Shown here: positions 8,656-17,762 of the stretch, piece by piece | Position numbering within the stretch: the first letter of the stretch is position 1 | Layout of the letters: every line of letters starts with the position of its first letter | NCBI GenBank assembly: GCA_051657165.1 | Contig: JBOFKD010000281.1 | Coordinates: 1 to 27,449, forward strand | Source: UBA7332 sp051657165 | Lineage (GTDB): Bacteria; Bacteroidota; Bacteroidia; Bacteroidales; UBA7332 | DNA length: 27,449 nucleotides | Reading direction: 5' to 3' | The notes under the pieces: model-generated | What the model saw: only the letters and a program-made list of their open reading frames with translations | The model's database searches: none | Told to the model about the DNA's origin: nothing | Translations under genes and position numbers: made by a program

Positions 8656-9699
8656 TCATTTTAACGAGTTATCCAGAATCTTATGTTTCATACGTTTAAT
8701 TATCTCCGGTCCATTATAGATAAAAGCACTGTAAACCTGTATAAGATCAGCTCCGGCATTCAGCATGTCGACAGCATCATTTTCATCAAGAATTCCTCCT
8801 GCACCAATTAGCGTTAGTTTGTTCGGAAAATGTGATTTAAGAAGCCTGATTGCGTGCAATGATTTTTCTTTGAGCGGGTGTCCGCATAATCCGCCATTAC
8901 CAACAGCTGTAATCTCCTGCGGTGTTGATTTCATATTTTCTCTTTTCATGCCGGGGCCAGTGGCAATAATACCATCAATGTGCAAATTCAGACACATATA
9001 ACCAGTGCTCAGCAACTGTTCATTGGTGAAATCTGCCGGAACTTTTAAGAAAACAGGTCTGTATTCTGTTTTTTTAGTTCTTAACTCAACCAGTCCGTAT
9101 AGTACTTTACGAAACCATTCCAGTGAAGGGTCATCCGGAAGAATATCTGCTGAATAAGGCACATTTATCGTGAAGTAATCAGCGTATCCATAAAAAGCTT
9201 CAAAGCAATATTTAAAATCATCCCAGGCTTTATCGGGTGGAGTATCATCATTTTTGTTGATATTTACTCCTAACGTGAGATGTTTATAGCGATGTTGATT
9301 ACGTATGCGTTCTAAGATATGTTCAACTCCCTGATTGTTATAGCCGGTTCTTGATATCAGTGCTTCATCTTCAGGTAAACGAAATATTCGTGGTGAAGGA
9401 TTCCCGGTTTGAGGTAAAGGTGTAACTGTGCCTATTTCTATAAATCCAAATCCAAAACAGGCCAGAGCATCAACGATTTCTCCGTTCTTATCAAATCCGG
9501 CAGATAATCCGACCGGATTAATAAAGTACAGGCTGTCTACCTGTTTCTCCAGTTGTTTGTTTTTACTCTCAAAGAGTTTACATACCAGATTTCGTGCCCA
9601 TTTATTATTTTCAACAACAGATAAATAGCTAACCATATTGTCATGAATGCTTTCAGCATTTATTTTAAATAATAGTGGGCGTATGATTGATTTATACAT
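8656..9699 (-). CDS. Dihydroorotate dehydrogenase (class 2)-like flavoprotein with altered active site
   Basis: By overall sequence this is a class 2 DHODH, the FMN enzyme that oxidises dihydroorotate to orotate with quinone in pyrimidine synthesis. The N-terminus MYKSIIRPLLFKINAESIHD is the class 2 membrane-associating helix pair, and the 347-residue length is normal. FMN-site residues are kept: SAGFDK with K71, LGVNINKN with N146, N179, LKV with K219, IGAGG at 298-302 and YS at 323-324. The orotate-binding residues of E. coli PyrD are mostly gone. The N of NRMGF is S117. SSPNT, which holds catalytic Ser175 and Asn177, reads PYSAD (181-185). The N of ATNTT is G248. It is therefore either a divergent paralogue with another substrate or a strongly atypical PyrD, and I withhold the symbol pyrD. 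The stop is 55 nt upstream of the methyltransferase start. Confidence 0.8.
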   Translation of the reverse strand: MYKSIIRPLLFKINAESIHDNMVSYLSVVENNKWARNLVCKLFESKNKQLEKQVDSLYFINPVGLSAGFDKNGEIVDALACFGFGFIEIGTVTPLPQTGNPSPRIFRLPEDEALISRTGYNNQGVEHILERIRNQHRYKHLTLGVNINKNDDTPPDKAWDDFKYCFEAFYGYADYFTINVPYSADILPDDPSLEWFRKVLYGLVELRTKKTEYRPVFLKVPADFTNEQLLSTGYMCLNLHIDGIIATGPGMKRENMKSTPQEITAVGNGGLCGHPLKEKSLHAIRLLKSHFPNKLTLIGAGGILDENDAVDMLNAGADLIQVYSAFIYNGPEIIKRMKHKILDNSLK

Positions 9700-9870
9700 A
9701 ATAATAGGATTTTCGTTATAAACTTAATTACTAAACAACTGAGAACTAAAAACGGATATGATGATACCTATATGTTTTTAGAGAAAATGATACTGTATAT
9801 ATCAATGATATTTTGTAGTTTAGCAGCGTTACGACAATTTTAAGAATGAACTGAATAACCAAGAAACACA

Positions 9871-11172
9871 ATGAATATGGAAAAAGAATTAGCAAGAAAA
9901 CTGATTAATTTTATCGGTGAAAGCCCTTCAACGTTTCATGCTGTTGAAACTGTGAAAGAACACCTTATGGCACATGGGTTCTCTCAATTAAAAATGGGAG
10001 ATGCCTGGAAGATAAAAAAGGGAGGTAAGTATTTTGTGAAGAAAAATCATTCTTCAATTTTCGCATTTGTTCCCGGCGAGGGAGATATTGCAGAAGAAGG
10101 ATTCAAGATGATCTGTGCCCATGCTGATTCACCATCTTTCCGCATCAAGCCGAATGCTGAAATGAGTGTTGAAAACCGCTATCTGAAACTAAATACTGAA
10201 GTCTATGGTGGTCCCATTCTTTATACATGGTTTGATCGTCCGCTTTCGCTCGCTGGACGTGTCCTTTTGAAAAGTGATAATCCACTTGTTCCAAATACAT
10301 CATTGATTGATTTTAGAAGACCCTTACTAATCATACCTCATCTGGCAATACATTTGAACAGAGCAGTTAATGATGGTGTGAGTATCAGTAAGCAGAAAGA
10401 TATGCTGCCTGTTATAGCTTTAATTAATGAGCACTTCGAAAAAGAAAACTTACTGAAAAGACTGATCGCGGATGAACTGGAAGTCGAGCCGGATGAAGTG
10501 CTGGACTTCGATCTGACACTTTATGATTGCAGTAAAGGGGAACTGGTAGGACTGAATGAAGAATTTATTTCTTGTGGTAAACTGGATGATCTTGCAATGG
10601 TTCATGCGGGAATGAAAGCATTACTGGCTTCTGATTCATGTGCAAAAACGAAAGTACTGGCTATTTTTGATAATGAAGAAGTCGGAAGCGGAACCAAACA
10701 GGGGGCTGCATCTCCGATCTTGAAAAATATATTAGAGCGCATGACTTATGCCTTAGGTGGAACGCTGGATGATTTCTATCGTGCCATTGATCACTCATTT
10801 ATGATTTCAGCAGATATGGCTCATGCTTTGCATCCGAATTATCCGGAGAAACATGATCCGACTAATCATCCGCTGATGAACGGAGGTCCGGTTATTAAGA
10901 TTCATGCGAATCAGAAATATGTATCTGATGGTGATTCAACAGCAGTATTTGAAACGATTTGTCAGATTGCAGGTGTTCCTTGTCAGAAGTTCGTGAATCA
11001 TTCGGATATGATTGGCGGGTCAACATTAGGAAATATCTTACTTACGCAGATGGAAATGCGCGGAGTGGATATCGGGAATCCAATGTGGGGAATGCACTCT
11101 GTTCGTGAGACAGCCGGTGTGGCCGATCATTTACATGTTGTAAAAGCATTTACGGCTTTCTATAATATATAA
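9871..11172 (+). CDS. M18-family zinc aminopeptidase
   Basis: Cytosolic di-zinc aminopeptidase, expected to remove N-terminal (often acidic or neutral) residues from peptides as part of a dodecamer. At 433 residues it fits family M18. Metal-ligand and active-site motifs are visible in order: CAHADSPSFRIKP with H84 and D86, then CGKLDDLAMVHAGMKAL near 230-245, FDNEEVGSGTKQGA near 266-279 with the Glu pair, and DMAHALHPNYPEKHDP near 314-329. The C-terminal ETAGVADHLHVVKAF carries the last histidine ligand. A second ATG two codons in (9877) is an equally possible start; no clear Shine-Dalgarno separates them. It is divergent from the DHODH-like gene and followed by its own terminator, so probably monocistronic. 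apeB or pepC style names are used for relatives. Confidence 0.95.
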   Translation: MNMEKELARKLINFIGESPSTFHAVETVKEHLMAHGFSQLKMGDAWKIKKGGKYFVKKNHSSIFAFVPGEGDIAEEGFKMICAHADSPSFRIKPNAEMSVENRYLKLNTEVYGGPILYTWFDRPLSLAGRVLLKSDNPLVPNTSLIDFRRPLLIIPHLAIHLNRAVNDGVSISKQKDMLPVIALINEHFEKENLLKRLIADELEVEPDEVLDFDLTLYDCSKGELVGLNEEFISCGKLDDLAMVHAGMKALLASDSCAKTKVLAIFDNEEVGSGTKQGAASPILKNILERMTYALGGTLDDFYRAIDHSFMISADMAHALHPNYPEKHDPTNHPLMNGGPVIKIHANQKYVSDGDSTAVFETICQIAGVPCQKFVNHSDMIGGSTLGNILLTQMEMRGVDIGNPMWGMHSVRETAGVADHLHVVKAFTAFYNI

Positions 11173-11190
11173 GAAAGCAGAATGTACAGA

Positions 11191-11232
11191 AAGACTGGTT
11201 AGTATCTTTTTACTAACCGGTCTTTTTTTTTA
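11191..11232 (+). terminator. Intrinsic terminator after the M18 aminopeptidase
   Basis: The arms AAGACTGGTTAGTA (11191-11204) and TACTAACCGGTCTT (11211-11224) pair with a single wobble around a 6-nt loop. A run of T to 11232 follows directly. Confidence 0.92.
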
Positions 11233-11336
11233 GAATGACATTACAAATTCGGGAAAGTAATGAACCTAAGTTATTATTGGATAGTTATATCTTAAACATA
11301 AAACAATGATTTGACGATCGTTTAAATTTTTGATGA

Positions 11337-12809
11337 ATGGAAAAGTTAAAATCAGATATCGGGTTAATAGGTCTTGCTGTAATGGGTGAGAACCTTGCAT
11401 TAAATATGGAAAGCAAAGGCTTTCAGGTTTCAGTATATAACCGGAGAAGAATAGGAAAAGAAGAGGGAATTGTTGAAAATTTTCTGGCTCACAGAGGTAA
11501 AAATAAAAATTTTCTCGGATTTGAAGATCTGGCTGCTTTTGTGAACTCGCTTGAAATGCCCCGAAAGGTAATGATGATGGTTCGTGCAGGTTCACCTGTA
11601 GATGAACTTATTGATAAGCTTCTTCCTTTTATGGCTCCCGGAGATGTGATCATTGACGGTGGTAATTCTAATTATCAGGATACGGAGCGTCGTGTAGCTT
11701 ACGTAGAATCTAAAGGCCTTTACTTTATTGGAGCCGGAGTGTCCGGAGGCGAGGAGGGAGCATTGAATGGTCCGTCGATTATGCCCGGTGGCTCACGTCA
11801 GGCATGGCCTTTAGTGAAAGATGTACTTCAAAAGATATCAGCAAAGGCCGAAGACGGGTCTCCTTGTTGTGAATGGATCGGTCCCGGAGGATCAGGTCAT
11901 TTTGTAAAAATGGTGCATAATGGCATTGAGTATGGTGATATGCAGTTAATCGCAGAAGCCTATTTTGTGCTCAGAGAACGTTTTGATCTGACGAATGATC
12001 AGATGGCTGATTTTTTCCATCAATGGAATCAGGGAAAACTCCAGAGTTATCTCATTGAAATTACTGAAGATATCTTGCGTTATAAAGATGAAAACGGAGA
12101 ATATATGATTGACCGCATACTGGATGCCGCAGGACAAAAGGGTACCGGTAAATGGTCCGTAATTAATGCAATGGAGTTAGGTTTACCATTAAATCTGATT
12201 GCGACAGCTGTGTTCGAACGAAATATTTCAGCTCGTAAGTTCATGCGTGAAGCGGCAGCTGATACTTATAAACCGCAGCGACATCCTAAAATAGAGGTGT
12301 CGGACGAAGCCATTAAGGAGGTTGAAAATGCCCTTTATGCTTCTAAACTGGTATCTTACGCTCAGGGTTTTGAACTACTGGGAGCTGCATCCGAAAACTA
12401 TAACTGGCATTTGAATATGTCTTCTATTGCCCGTATCTGGCGTGGTGGTTGTATTATTCGTTCTATATTTCTGAACCGTATAGCTGAAGCTTACGAAAAG
12501 AATATGTCATTGTCTAATTTATTGCTTGCGCCCTATTTCAAAAAAGAAATTGAAGTTGCCAAATATAGTTGGAAAGCAATGGTTGCTCATGCCGTGGACG
12601 AAGAGTTGGCTGTGCCGGCATTCTCCTCAGCACTACAGTATTTTTATTCTCTGACTACACGAAATCTGCCTGCTAATCTGATTCAGGCGCAGCGAGATTT
12701 CTTCGGAGCTCATACATTCGAACAAATTGATCAGCCGAGAGGTGTGTTTTTCCACGTAAACTGGACAGGAAAAGGAGGAAATACCAAATCCGGAACTTAC
12801 AATGCTTAG
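11337..12809 (+). CDS. gnd: 6-phosphogluconate dehydrogenase, decarboxylating
   Basis: Oxidises and decarboxylates 6-phosphogluconate to ribulose-5-phosphate, the second NADPH-yielding step of the oxidative pentose phosphate pathway. The N-terminal Rossmann domain shows GLAVMG at 12-17, and NRRR at 35-38 gives the basic residues expected for NADP(+) preference. The catalytic segment GGSGHFVKMVHNGIEYGD contains K191, H194, N195 and E198, the catalytic and substrate-binding residues of the family. The C-terminal helical domain ends with RDFFGAHTFEQID and GKGG. At 490 residues it is the long, dimeric type. An overlapping ATG at 11334 is in another frame, so 11337 is the start. It is the first gene of gnd-zwf-pgl, with 3 nt to the next start codon. 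I found no clear consensus promoter in the 104 nt before it. Confidence 0.97.
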   Translation: MEKLKSDIGLIGLAVMGENLALNMESKGFQVSVYNRRRIGKEEGIVENFLAHRGKNKNFLGFEDLAAFVNSLEMPRKVMMMVRAGSPVDELIDKLLPFMAPGDVIIDGGNSNYQDTERRVAYVESKGLYFIGAGVSGGEEGALNGPSIMPGGSRQAWPLVKDVLQKISAKAEDGSPCCEWIGPGGSGHFVKMVHNGIEYGDMQLIAEAYFVLRERFDLTNDQMADFFHQWNQGKLQSYLIEITEDILRYKDENGEYMIDRILDAAGQKGTGKWSVINAMELGLPLNLIATAVFERNISARKFMREAAADTYKPQRHPKIEVSDEAIKEVENALYASKLVSYAQGFELLGAASENYNWHLNMSSIARIWRGGCIIRSIFLNRIAEAYEKNMSLSNLLLAPYFKKEIEVAKYSWKAMVAHAVDEELAVPAFSSALQYFYSLTTRNLPANLIQAQRDFFGAHTFEQIDQPRGVFFHVNWTGKGGNTKSGTYNA

Positions 12810-12812
12810 ATT

Positions 12813-14342
12813 ATGGAAATGACAAAACCAAAAAGTCAGATCCTTGTAATCTTTGGAGGTTCGGGCGATCTGACAAAAAGAAAACTGTTGCCTTCTCTCT
12901 TTCATTTGTTGCGGGAGAAAAAACTACCTCAACATTTTGCGATACTGGGTGTAGGGCGTACAAAATATGATGATAACTCTTACCGCGAATTGGTAAAGAC
13001 AGAATTGCTAAAGGATGAGGATATTTTGCCGGACGCTCTGTTAGACGAATTCTCAGGTATGATTTATTACGAATCAATAAATCCGGCTGAAGAGGCTGAA
13101 TATGAGCAGTTAAAGGCTAAATTGCAAACCATTGACCGCGAGATACATAACGATGGAAATTACCTGTATTATCTGGCAACTCCTCCCTCTCTCTATGCTA
13201 AAGTTCCGTTGTGTCTCAAATCAGTAGGGCTGAACAGGAATGAAGGAGAGAACGGTGTGAAACGGATTATTGTAGAAAAACCTTTTGGGTATGATCTTCA
13301 ATCGGCACTTGAGCTAAACGAAGTTTTTGCATCTGTATTTGATGAAAGTCAGATATTCAGGATTGACCATTTTCTGGGTAAAGAGACTGTGCAGAATATC
13401 ATGGCCTTGCGCTTTGCGAATGGTATACTCGAACCTCTCTGGAACCGGAATTATATTGATCGTGTTGAGGTGACGGCTGTTGAGAGTCTGGGTGTTGAGA
13501 ATCGTGGTGGCTTCTACGATCAGGTAGGAGCATTGCGTGATATGGTTCAGAATCATCTTATTCAGCTGGTTGCTCTTACGGCACTGGAACCTCCTGTTTC
13601 TTTCAATGCAGATAACTTCAGAAATGAAATTCTGAAGGTTTATCAGGCTCTTCGCCCATTAACGCAGAATGAAATAGAAACTCAGGTTGTGCGCGGGCAA
13701 TATACAGCCTCACAAACGCGATTCGGGAATATGAAAGGATACCGCGAAGAGGTGCATGTTTCGCCTGATTCACGCACGGAAACCTTTGTGGCGATGAAGC
13801 TGTTTATAGACAACTGGCGTTGGGAGGGAGTTCCTTTCTATATACGCACAGGCAAACAAATGCCTACAAAAGTGTCGGAAATAGTAATACACTTTAAACC
13901 CACTCCGCACTCGATGTTTAAAAGCGAACATAATAAGAGGGTGTACAACAGGTTGATTATCAGACTTCAGCCGAATGAGGGAGTTGTGTTGCGTTTAGGT
14001 ATGAAAGTTCCCGGTTCCGGATATAAAGTCAAAGACGTAGCTCTTGATTTTTCTTACAATAAGCTGGGTGGTGTTCCTGCCGGTGATGCTTATGCGAGAT
14101 TACTGGAAGATTGTATGAAGGGCGATGCGACTTTGTTCACCCGGAGTGATGCTGTAGAAGCAAGCTGGCGCTTTTTTGATCCGATCATTCATGAATGGAA
14201 AGAAAATATGCAAATTCCTCTCTATGGTTATCCGGCAGGAACCTGGGGACCTCTTGAATCCGATACGCTTATGGGACATGGTCAGTTATGGACTAACCCT
14301 TGTAAAAACCTGACAGATACAGATCTGTATTGCGACCTGTAA
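12813..14342 (+). CDS. zwf: Glucose-6-phosphate 1-dehydrogenase
   Basis: Oxidises glucose-6-phosphate to 6-phosphogluconolactone with NADP(+), the entry step of the oxidative pentose phosphate pathway. The nucleotide-binding motif GGSGDLTKRKL starts at residue 15. The next conserved block is EKPFGYDLQSA. The substrate-binding RIDHFLGKE lies at 183-191 (D185, H186, K190). The catalytic-histidine region RDMVQNHLIQL is near 250, and VPFYIRTGK is in the C-terminal domain. The 509-residue length is standard. The start lies 3 nt after the gnd stop, which implies translational coupling; an ATG three codons later (12822) is an alternative. The order gnd-zwf-pgl in one transcript puts all three enzymes of the branch under common control. 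Confidence 0.97.
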   Translation: MEMTKPKSQILVIFGGSGDLTKRKLLPSLFHLLREKKLPQHFAILGVGRTKYDDNSYRELVKTELLKDEDILPDALLDEFSGMIYYESINPAEEAEYEQLKAKLQTIDREIHNDGNYLYYLATPPSLYAKVPLCLKSVGLNRNEGENGVKRIIVEKPFGYDLQSALELNEVFASVFDESQIFRIDHFLGKETVQNIMALRFANGILEPLWNRNYIDRVEVTAVESLGVENRGGFYDQVGALRDMVQNHLIQLVALTALEPPVSFNADNFRNEILKVYQALRPLTQNEIETQVVRGQYTASQTRFGNMKGYREEVHVSPDSRTETFVAMKLFIDNWRWEGVPFYIRTGKQMPTKVSEIVIHFKPTPHSMFKSEHNKRVYNRLIIRLQPNEGVVLRLGMKVPGSGYKVKDVALDFSYNKLGGVPAGDAYARLLEDCMKGDATLFTRSDAVEASWRFFDPIIHEWKENMQIPLYGYPAGTWGPLESDTLMGHGQLWTNPCKNLTDTDLYCDL

Positions 14343-14355
14343 AAATAAAATATAC

Positions 14356-14378
14356 ATTGAGATCGTCTTGACTTCTGG
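14356..14378 (+). repeat. Isolated arm of the intergenic repeat family
   Basis: The 23 nt here begin ATTGAGATCGTCTTGACTTC and closely resemble the left arm of the repeat at 7742 and 25829 (shared ATTGAG, GACTT and TGG blocks). No matching right arm is visible in the 75-nt zwf-pgl gap. It may be a decayed copy or a chance match. Confidence 0.3.
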
Positions 14379-14417
14379 AAAATTAGTTGAGAAGAGCTTA
14401 TTAATTTGAATCAGTAA

Positions 14418-15143
14418 ATGAAAGTATTTATAAATCCATCTGCAAGAGAAACAGCAGTAGCTGTTACACGTCGCCTTCTGAATGCTGTTCAGGAGTCAAA
14501 AGACGAGTTCTTTCATTTAGCCATATCCGGCGGTTCAACTCCGCTTCAGCTATTTCATCTTTGGGCGAATGAATATAACGATATGATTCCGTGGGAAAAA
14601 ATTCATCTTTATTGGGTGGACGAACGTTGCGTGGCTCCTGATGATGCTGAAAGTAACTATGGTGAAGCTAAAAAAGCATTCCTGGACAGAGTTCCTCTTC
14701 TGGTTACTCATATTCATCGGATTTGCGGAGAGAATATACCTGCCGAAGAAGCCGCACGCTATTCATCTATGGTGAGTGTGATGTTGCCTATGGAAGGGGG
14801 TATTCCGATTTTTGATATGGTTATTCTGGGAGTTGGAAACGATGGTCATACCGGTTCTGTTTTCCCGGGACAGGATAATTTGTTTCACTATCCTTCAGGC
14901 TATGCCGTATCGCGTAATCCTTATACCGGACAAATGCGTATAACCATGACGGGAGAGACTATGATGCGTGCCAGATGTTTGTTGTTTCATGTTGTCGGTG
15001 GGGGTAAAAAAGATATTTTACCGCTGATAATCGGCAATGCAGAAATGAATCCGGTATTGCCGGCAGCCTATATTTCTCATGATGCAAAACATTGTGAATA
15101 TTATCTTGATCAGGCTGCGGCAGAATTAATCCCCGAACTATAA
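14418..15143 (+). CDS. pgl: 6-phosphogluconolactonase (DevB type)
   Basis: Hydrolyses 6-phosphogluconolactone to 6-phosphogluconate, linking the zwf and gnd reactions. It belongs to the glucosamine-6-phosphate isomerase/6-phosphogluconolactonase superfamily. Phosphate-binding SGGSTPLQLF begins at residue 37, HLYWVDERCVAPDDAESNYG spans about 63-82, and the catalytic-site GVGNDGHTGSVFP is near 147-159. At 241 residues it is typical of the DevB/SOL type rather than the YbhE beta-propeller type. It starts 75 nt after zwf. No good intrinsic terminator follows: only a bulged stem near 15144-15187 without a U-run. Confidence 0.95.
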   Translation: MKVFINPSARETAVAVTRRLLNAVQESKDEFFHLAISGGSTPLQLFHLWANEYNDMIPWEKIHLYWVDERCVAPDDAESNYGEAKKAFLDRVPLLVTHIHRICGENIPAEEAARYSSMVSVMLPMEGGIPIFDMVILGVGNDGHTGSVFPGQDNLFHYPSGYAVSRNPYTGQMRITMTGETMMRARCLLFHVVGGGKKDILPLIIGNAEMNPVLPAAYISHDAKHCEYYLDQAAAELIPEL

Positions 15144-15338
15144 CCCCCGTATTCCGGAAAATTTTAATAACTGTATATTCGGGGTTAGGGAAAGTCTGTA
15201 AGGGATGCTCTCAACAATAAATATCCGTTTACTGATTTAATGCTTTCGTGCGAATATATATTCTTGTATATAAAAGTGAACGAATTAATATATCATTGAA
15301 ATAAAAAGTTCGGATAGGAAATAATTAAAACAGTTTCT

Positions 15339-15346
15339 TACTTTTG
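15339..15346 (+). promoter_or_regulatory. -7 promoter element before the 357-residue protein
   Basis: TACTTTTG matches the Bacteroides -7 consensus exactly and lies 23 nt before the start codon. No TTTG is found at the proper distance upstream, so the promoter is only half supported. Confidence 0.4.
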
Positions 15347-15369
15347 CAAAAACATCAAAAAACACCGAT

Positions 15370-16443
15370 ATGGAAAGAACGTTCAAACTCAGAGTTGAGG
15401 AATTCTGGAAGAAATTTCAGCTAAAAGAACTGGAGTTATATCAGATGATCCGGTCGCAGGATGATCCGGAAGCTATTATGTCACGGATTCAGGAATTGCT
15501 GGATGTTGCTTTTGATTCGGTATACTTTGAGCTTTCTGAAAACGAAGATAAATGTGAAATTATTCTCACTCCTGAAGGAAACAGAGTGAAATGGATTCTC
15601 TATTACTACTGGGTTCAGCTGGCTCCGGAAGATTTAAAAACACGCTGGAATTTCTATGCAGCTAAGCCTCCGGTATCAGAAGCTCTGCCTGTAAGTTTTT
15701 CTATGTATGATATGGAAGTTGCAGATACCGATTTTGATCTTTTTGCTGAAGTGAATCGCCCAAGTTCGGTTATTGATCTATTTGTTTATGCTCCTAAGTT
15801 TGAAGCATGCACAGATCAGCAGAAATACTCTATACTCTACGTATTACTAGAACATTATCTGGGCGAAGTTAACCTGATGGAATATATCGGGAATATTACT
15901 TTCGTAGATAAGGCACATGAAGAAGGTACTCCGGTTGATGCAATTAGCTTGTTGTCATTCCTGAAAAATAATATTGATCAGCATAAATGGCTGACTATTG
16001 ATAAGCCTACAGAGTGCTATAGTACTTATACGATGGATCCTGTAGAAGAAGATACGCTGGATTTACGTGAAGATGTAATTGCCGGAAACTCATCCTGTAT
16101 TCCTGTTATTAATGAATACTATAATGATGATCCTACTGTATTCCGTCAGGCAATGGAGAACGGAGTTCTTATCGGATTCTTCTATTACGATAATACTCGT
16201 TTCACCCCTCAGACATCAGTTGCTTTCCGTGAAGAAATGACTGAGAAACTGCTTGAGTCTACAAAAGGATTGAATATTGTGGATGTTATCGGAGGTGCTA
16301 CCGGACTGGATTATTCTTATCTGGACGTAATCGTTTATGATTTTGATGCTTTCCGGGCGATAGCTAAAGAACTTCTTGAAATCTATGATTTTGACGAATC
16401 AGGCTTTTCTGAGTTTGTCAGAGGAGGAGATATAGAGCTGTAA
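15370..16443 (+). CDS. Uncharacterised 357-residue acidic protein
   Basis: I do not recognise the family. The protein is soluble and acidic, with no signal peptide or membrane segment. It reads as two parts. Residues 1 to about 190 contain SVYFELSENEDKCEIILTPE, then WILYYYWVQLAPEDLKTRWNFY and an acidic stretch. The part from about 235 to 357 has alternating strands and helices (SSCIPVINEYYNDDPTVF, GVLIGFFYYDN, LDVIVYDFDAF) and an acidic tail. The pattern recalls small binding or immunity-like proteins, but nothing identifies an activity. It is monocistronic by position: a -7 promoter element lies 23 nt before the ATG and a strong terminator starts about 20 nt after the stop. There are no toxin-like neighbours. 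Confidence 0.75.
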   Translation: MERTFKLRVEEFWKKFQLKELELYQMIRSQDDPEAIMSRIQELLDVAFDSVYFELSENEDKCEIILTPEGNRVKWILYYYWVQLAPEDLKTRWNFYAAKPPVSEALPVSFSMYDMEVADTDFDLFAEVNRPSSVIDLFVYAPKFEACTDQQKYSILYVLLEHYLGEVNLMEYIGNITFVDKAHEEGTPVDAISLLSFLKNNIDQHKWLTIDKPTECYSTYTMDPVEEDTLDLREDVIAGNSSCIPVINEYYNDDPTVFRQAMENGVLIGFFYYDNTRFTPQTSVAFREEMTEKLLESTKGLNIVDVIGGATGLDYSYLDVIVYDFDAFRAIAKELLEIYDFDESGFSEFVRGGDIEL

Positions 16444-16460
16444 TTACAGATAAAATAAAA

Positions 16461-16503
16461 AAAGAGAATGTCGCTGGTCATACAGCGACATTCTCTTTTT
16501 TTT
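16461..16503. terminator. Bidirectional intrinsic terminator
   Basis: A perfect 13-bp stem (GAGAATGTCGCTG at 16464-16476, CAGCGACATTCTC at 16483-16495) has loop GTCATA. It is flanked by an A-run on the left and a T-run on the right, so it works in both directions. It lies between two converging genes: the 357-residue protein gene and the last permease gene of the efflux operon. Confidence 0.93.
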
Positions 16504-16574
16504 ATATCGATACCCGTCACAGGTTCTTGTCAGTGTTTAAGTAATAGTATGATAAATGAGGTGCCGGTGCCTGC

Positions 16575-17762
16575 TTATGCGTATTTACGGATATTATGAC
16601 GATAAGTAAGGCATGCAAGAATGAAGTACACAATGCACTGAATCCAGAGGGTGATATATTCCGGTTCTATTTCATGCATACTTGCACCCATAGAGTTTAT
16701 TTTCACGAAAGCCAGAGTTCCCGGAGCAGCCGGAATTACAAAGTGCATCATACGCCAGTACCATGGCATCAGTTCAAGCGGGTAAGATACTCCTGAAAGG
16801 AAGATAAGCCCGACAGAGAAAAATGCAATCATAAGTAGCGGAGCGTCCGGTCCTGTATATACAAGAGAACAGGCTAATCCAAAGAAAGATGTGGCAAGCA
16901 GGAATGGAATCATAAGCTGAATGATTTCCCATTTATTGCCAATATTCGGTAAATCAAATACCACAGGCATTAATCCAAGCAAAAAGATACCGAAGATTGT
17001 GTAAAGCATACAATACACAAATGTTTTAGCTACTACTATCTGAGCAGCTCCGCCAAAAGTTCTTCCTCCCGGATTATACTTCACAATGGAACGAGTGTCG
17101 CGTTCATCTCCTGAGATCATTGCTATGACCATCATAAGCGTCTGGAATATAATAACCATAAGTACGGCAGGAATCAGATAAGTTCCGTATCCTTCCGTGT
17201 AGTTATACAGGGCAGTTCCCACAACATTGATTGTGGATTGAGACTGTGCCATTCCCTGTTGGGCATCCGTTGGTAAGAACACAAGCTGATCCGGGCGTAA
17301 CTGATCATTGATATTAAGCATAACAAATGATGCAGCTTTCTGCATAGCAAGGTAATAAAGGAAAGCAGTAGTCGTCTCATACATGATAAAAACTGACTGT
17401 TCACCTGAGTTGATTCGGGATTCAAAATCATCGGGAATAACAAGGATACCCATGACTTCGTTCTTTTTCATTAACTCCTGTGCTCCGGCATAGTCTGTCA
17501 TGTTGGTATATATTTTGACCTGAGGAGTTGCATCGAGCATTTGAGTAAACTTGCGGCTCAGATCAGTTCTTGAATTATCAACTACTGCCAGCGGAGCATT
17601 CTTAACCTCATTCGGTTCGTACATATAATTGTAAAGTAATCCGTAGACGAAAATTCCTCCCATAAGTACCAGAAGAATCGGATAACTGGTCCCTATTGTT
17701 TTAAACTCATCTATGATATAGTTTACGATATTATATCCTGTCTTTTTATAATTCGTTTTCAT
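16575..17762 (-). CDS. ABC-2 type transporter permease (second of pair)
   Basis: Inner-membrane subunit of an ABC-2 exporter of the YhhJ/YbhR type. A first membrane helix near the N-terminus (SYPILLVLMGGIFVYGLL) is followed by a large extracytoplasmic domain (about 50-190). A block of roughly five helices comes after it (TYLIPAVLMVIIFQTLMMVI, FVYCMLYTIFGIFLLGLM, LMIPFLLATSFFGLACSLVY, LLMIAFFSVGLIFLSGV, IVYFILACLTYR). The open frame reaches 17792, but I chose the ATG at 17762 (MKTNYKK...). It has AAAGG about 10 nt upstream and overlaps the preceding gene by only 17 nt, against 47 nt for the longer reading. The result is 395 residues. It is the last gene of the tolC-hlyD-permease-permease operon and ends before the shared terminator. 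No ATP-binding domain is present. Confidence 0.9.
   Translation of the reverse strand: MKTNYKKTGYNIVNYIIDEFKTIGTSYPILLVLMGGIFVYGLLYNYMYEPNEVKNAPLAVVDNSRTDLSRKFTQMLDATPQVKIYTNMTDYAGAQELMKKNEVMGILVIPDDFESRINSGEQSVFIMYETTTAFLYYLAMQKAASFVMLNINDQLRPDQLVFLPTDAQQGMAQSQSTINVVGTALYNYTEGYGTYLIPAVLMVIIFQTLMMVIAMISGDERDTRSIVKYNPGGRTFGGAAQIVVAKTFVYCMLYTIFGIFLLGLMPVVFDLPNIGNKWEIIQLMIPFLLATSFFGLACSLVYTGPDAPLLMIAFFSVGLIFLSGVSYPLELMPWYWRMMHFVIPAAPGTLAFVKINSMGASMHEIEPEYITLWIQCIVYFILACLTYRHNIRKYA

Noticed and set aside
15144..15187. Possible terminator after pgl (AACCCC with GGGGTT)
   Set aside because: The stem needs a bulged C, the loop is about 30 nt and no U-run follows, so it is not a convincing intrinsic terminator.
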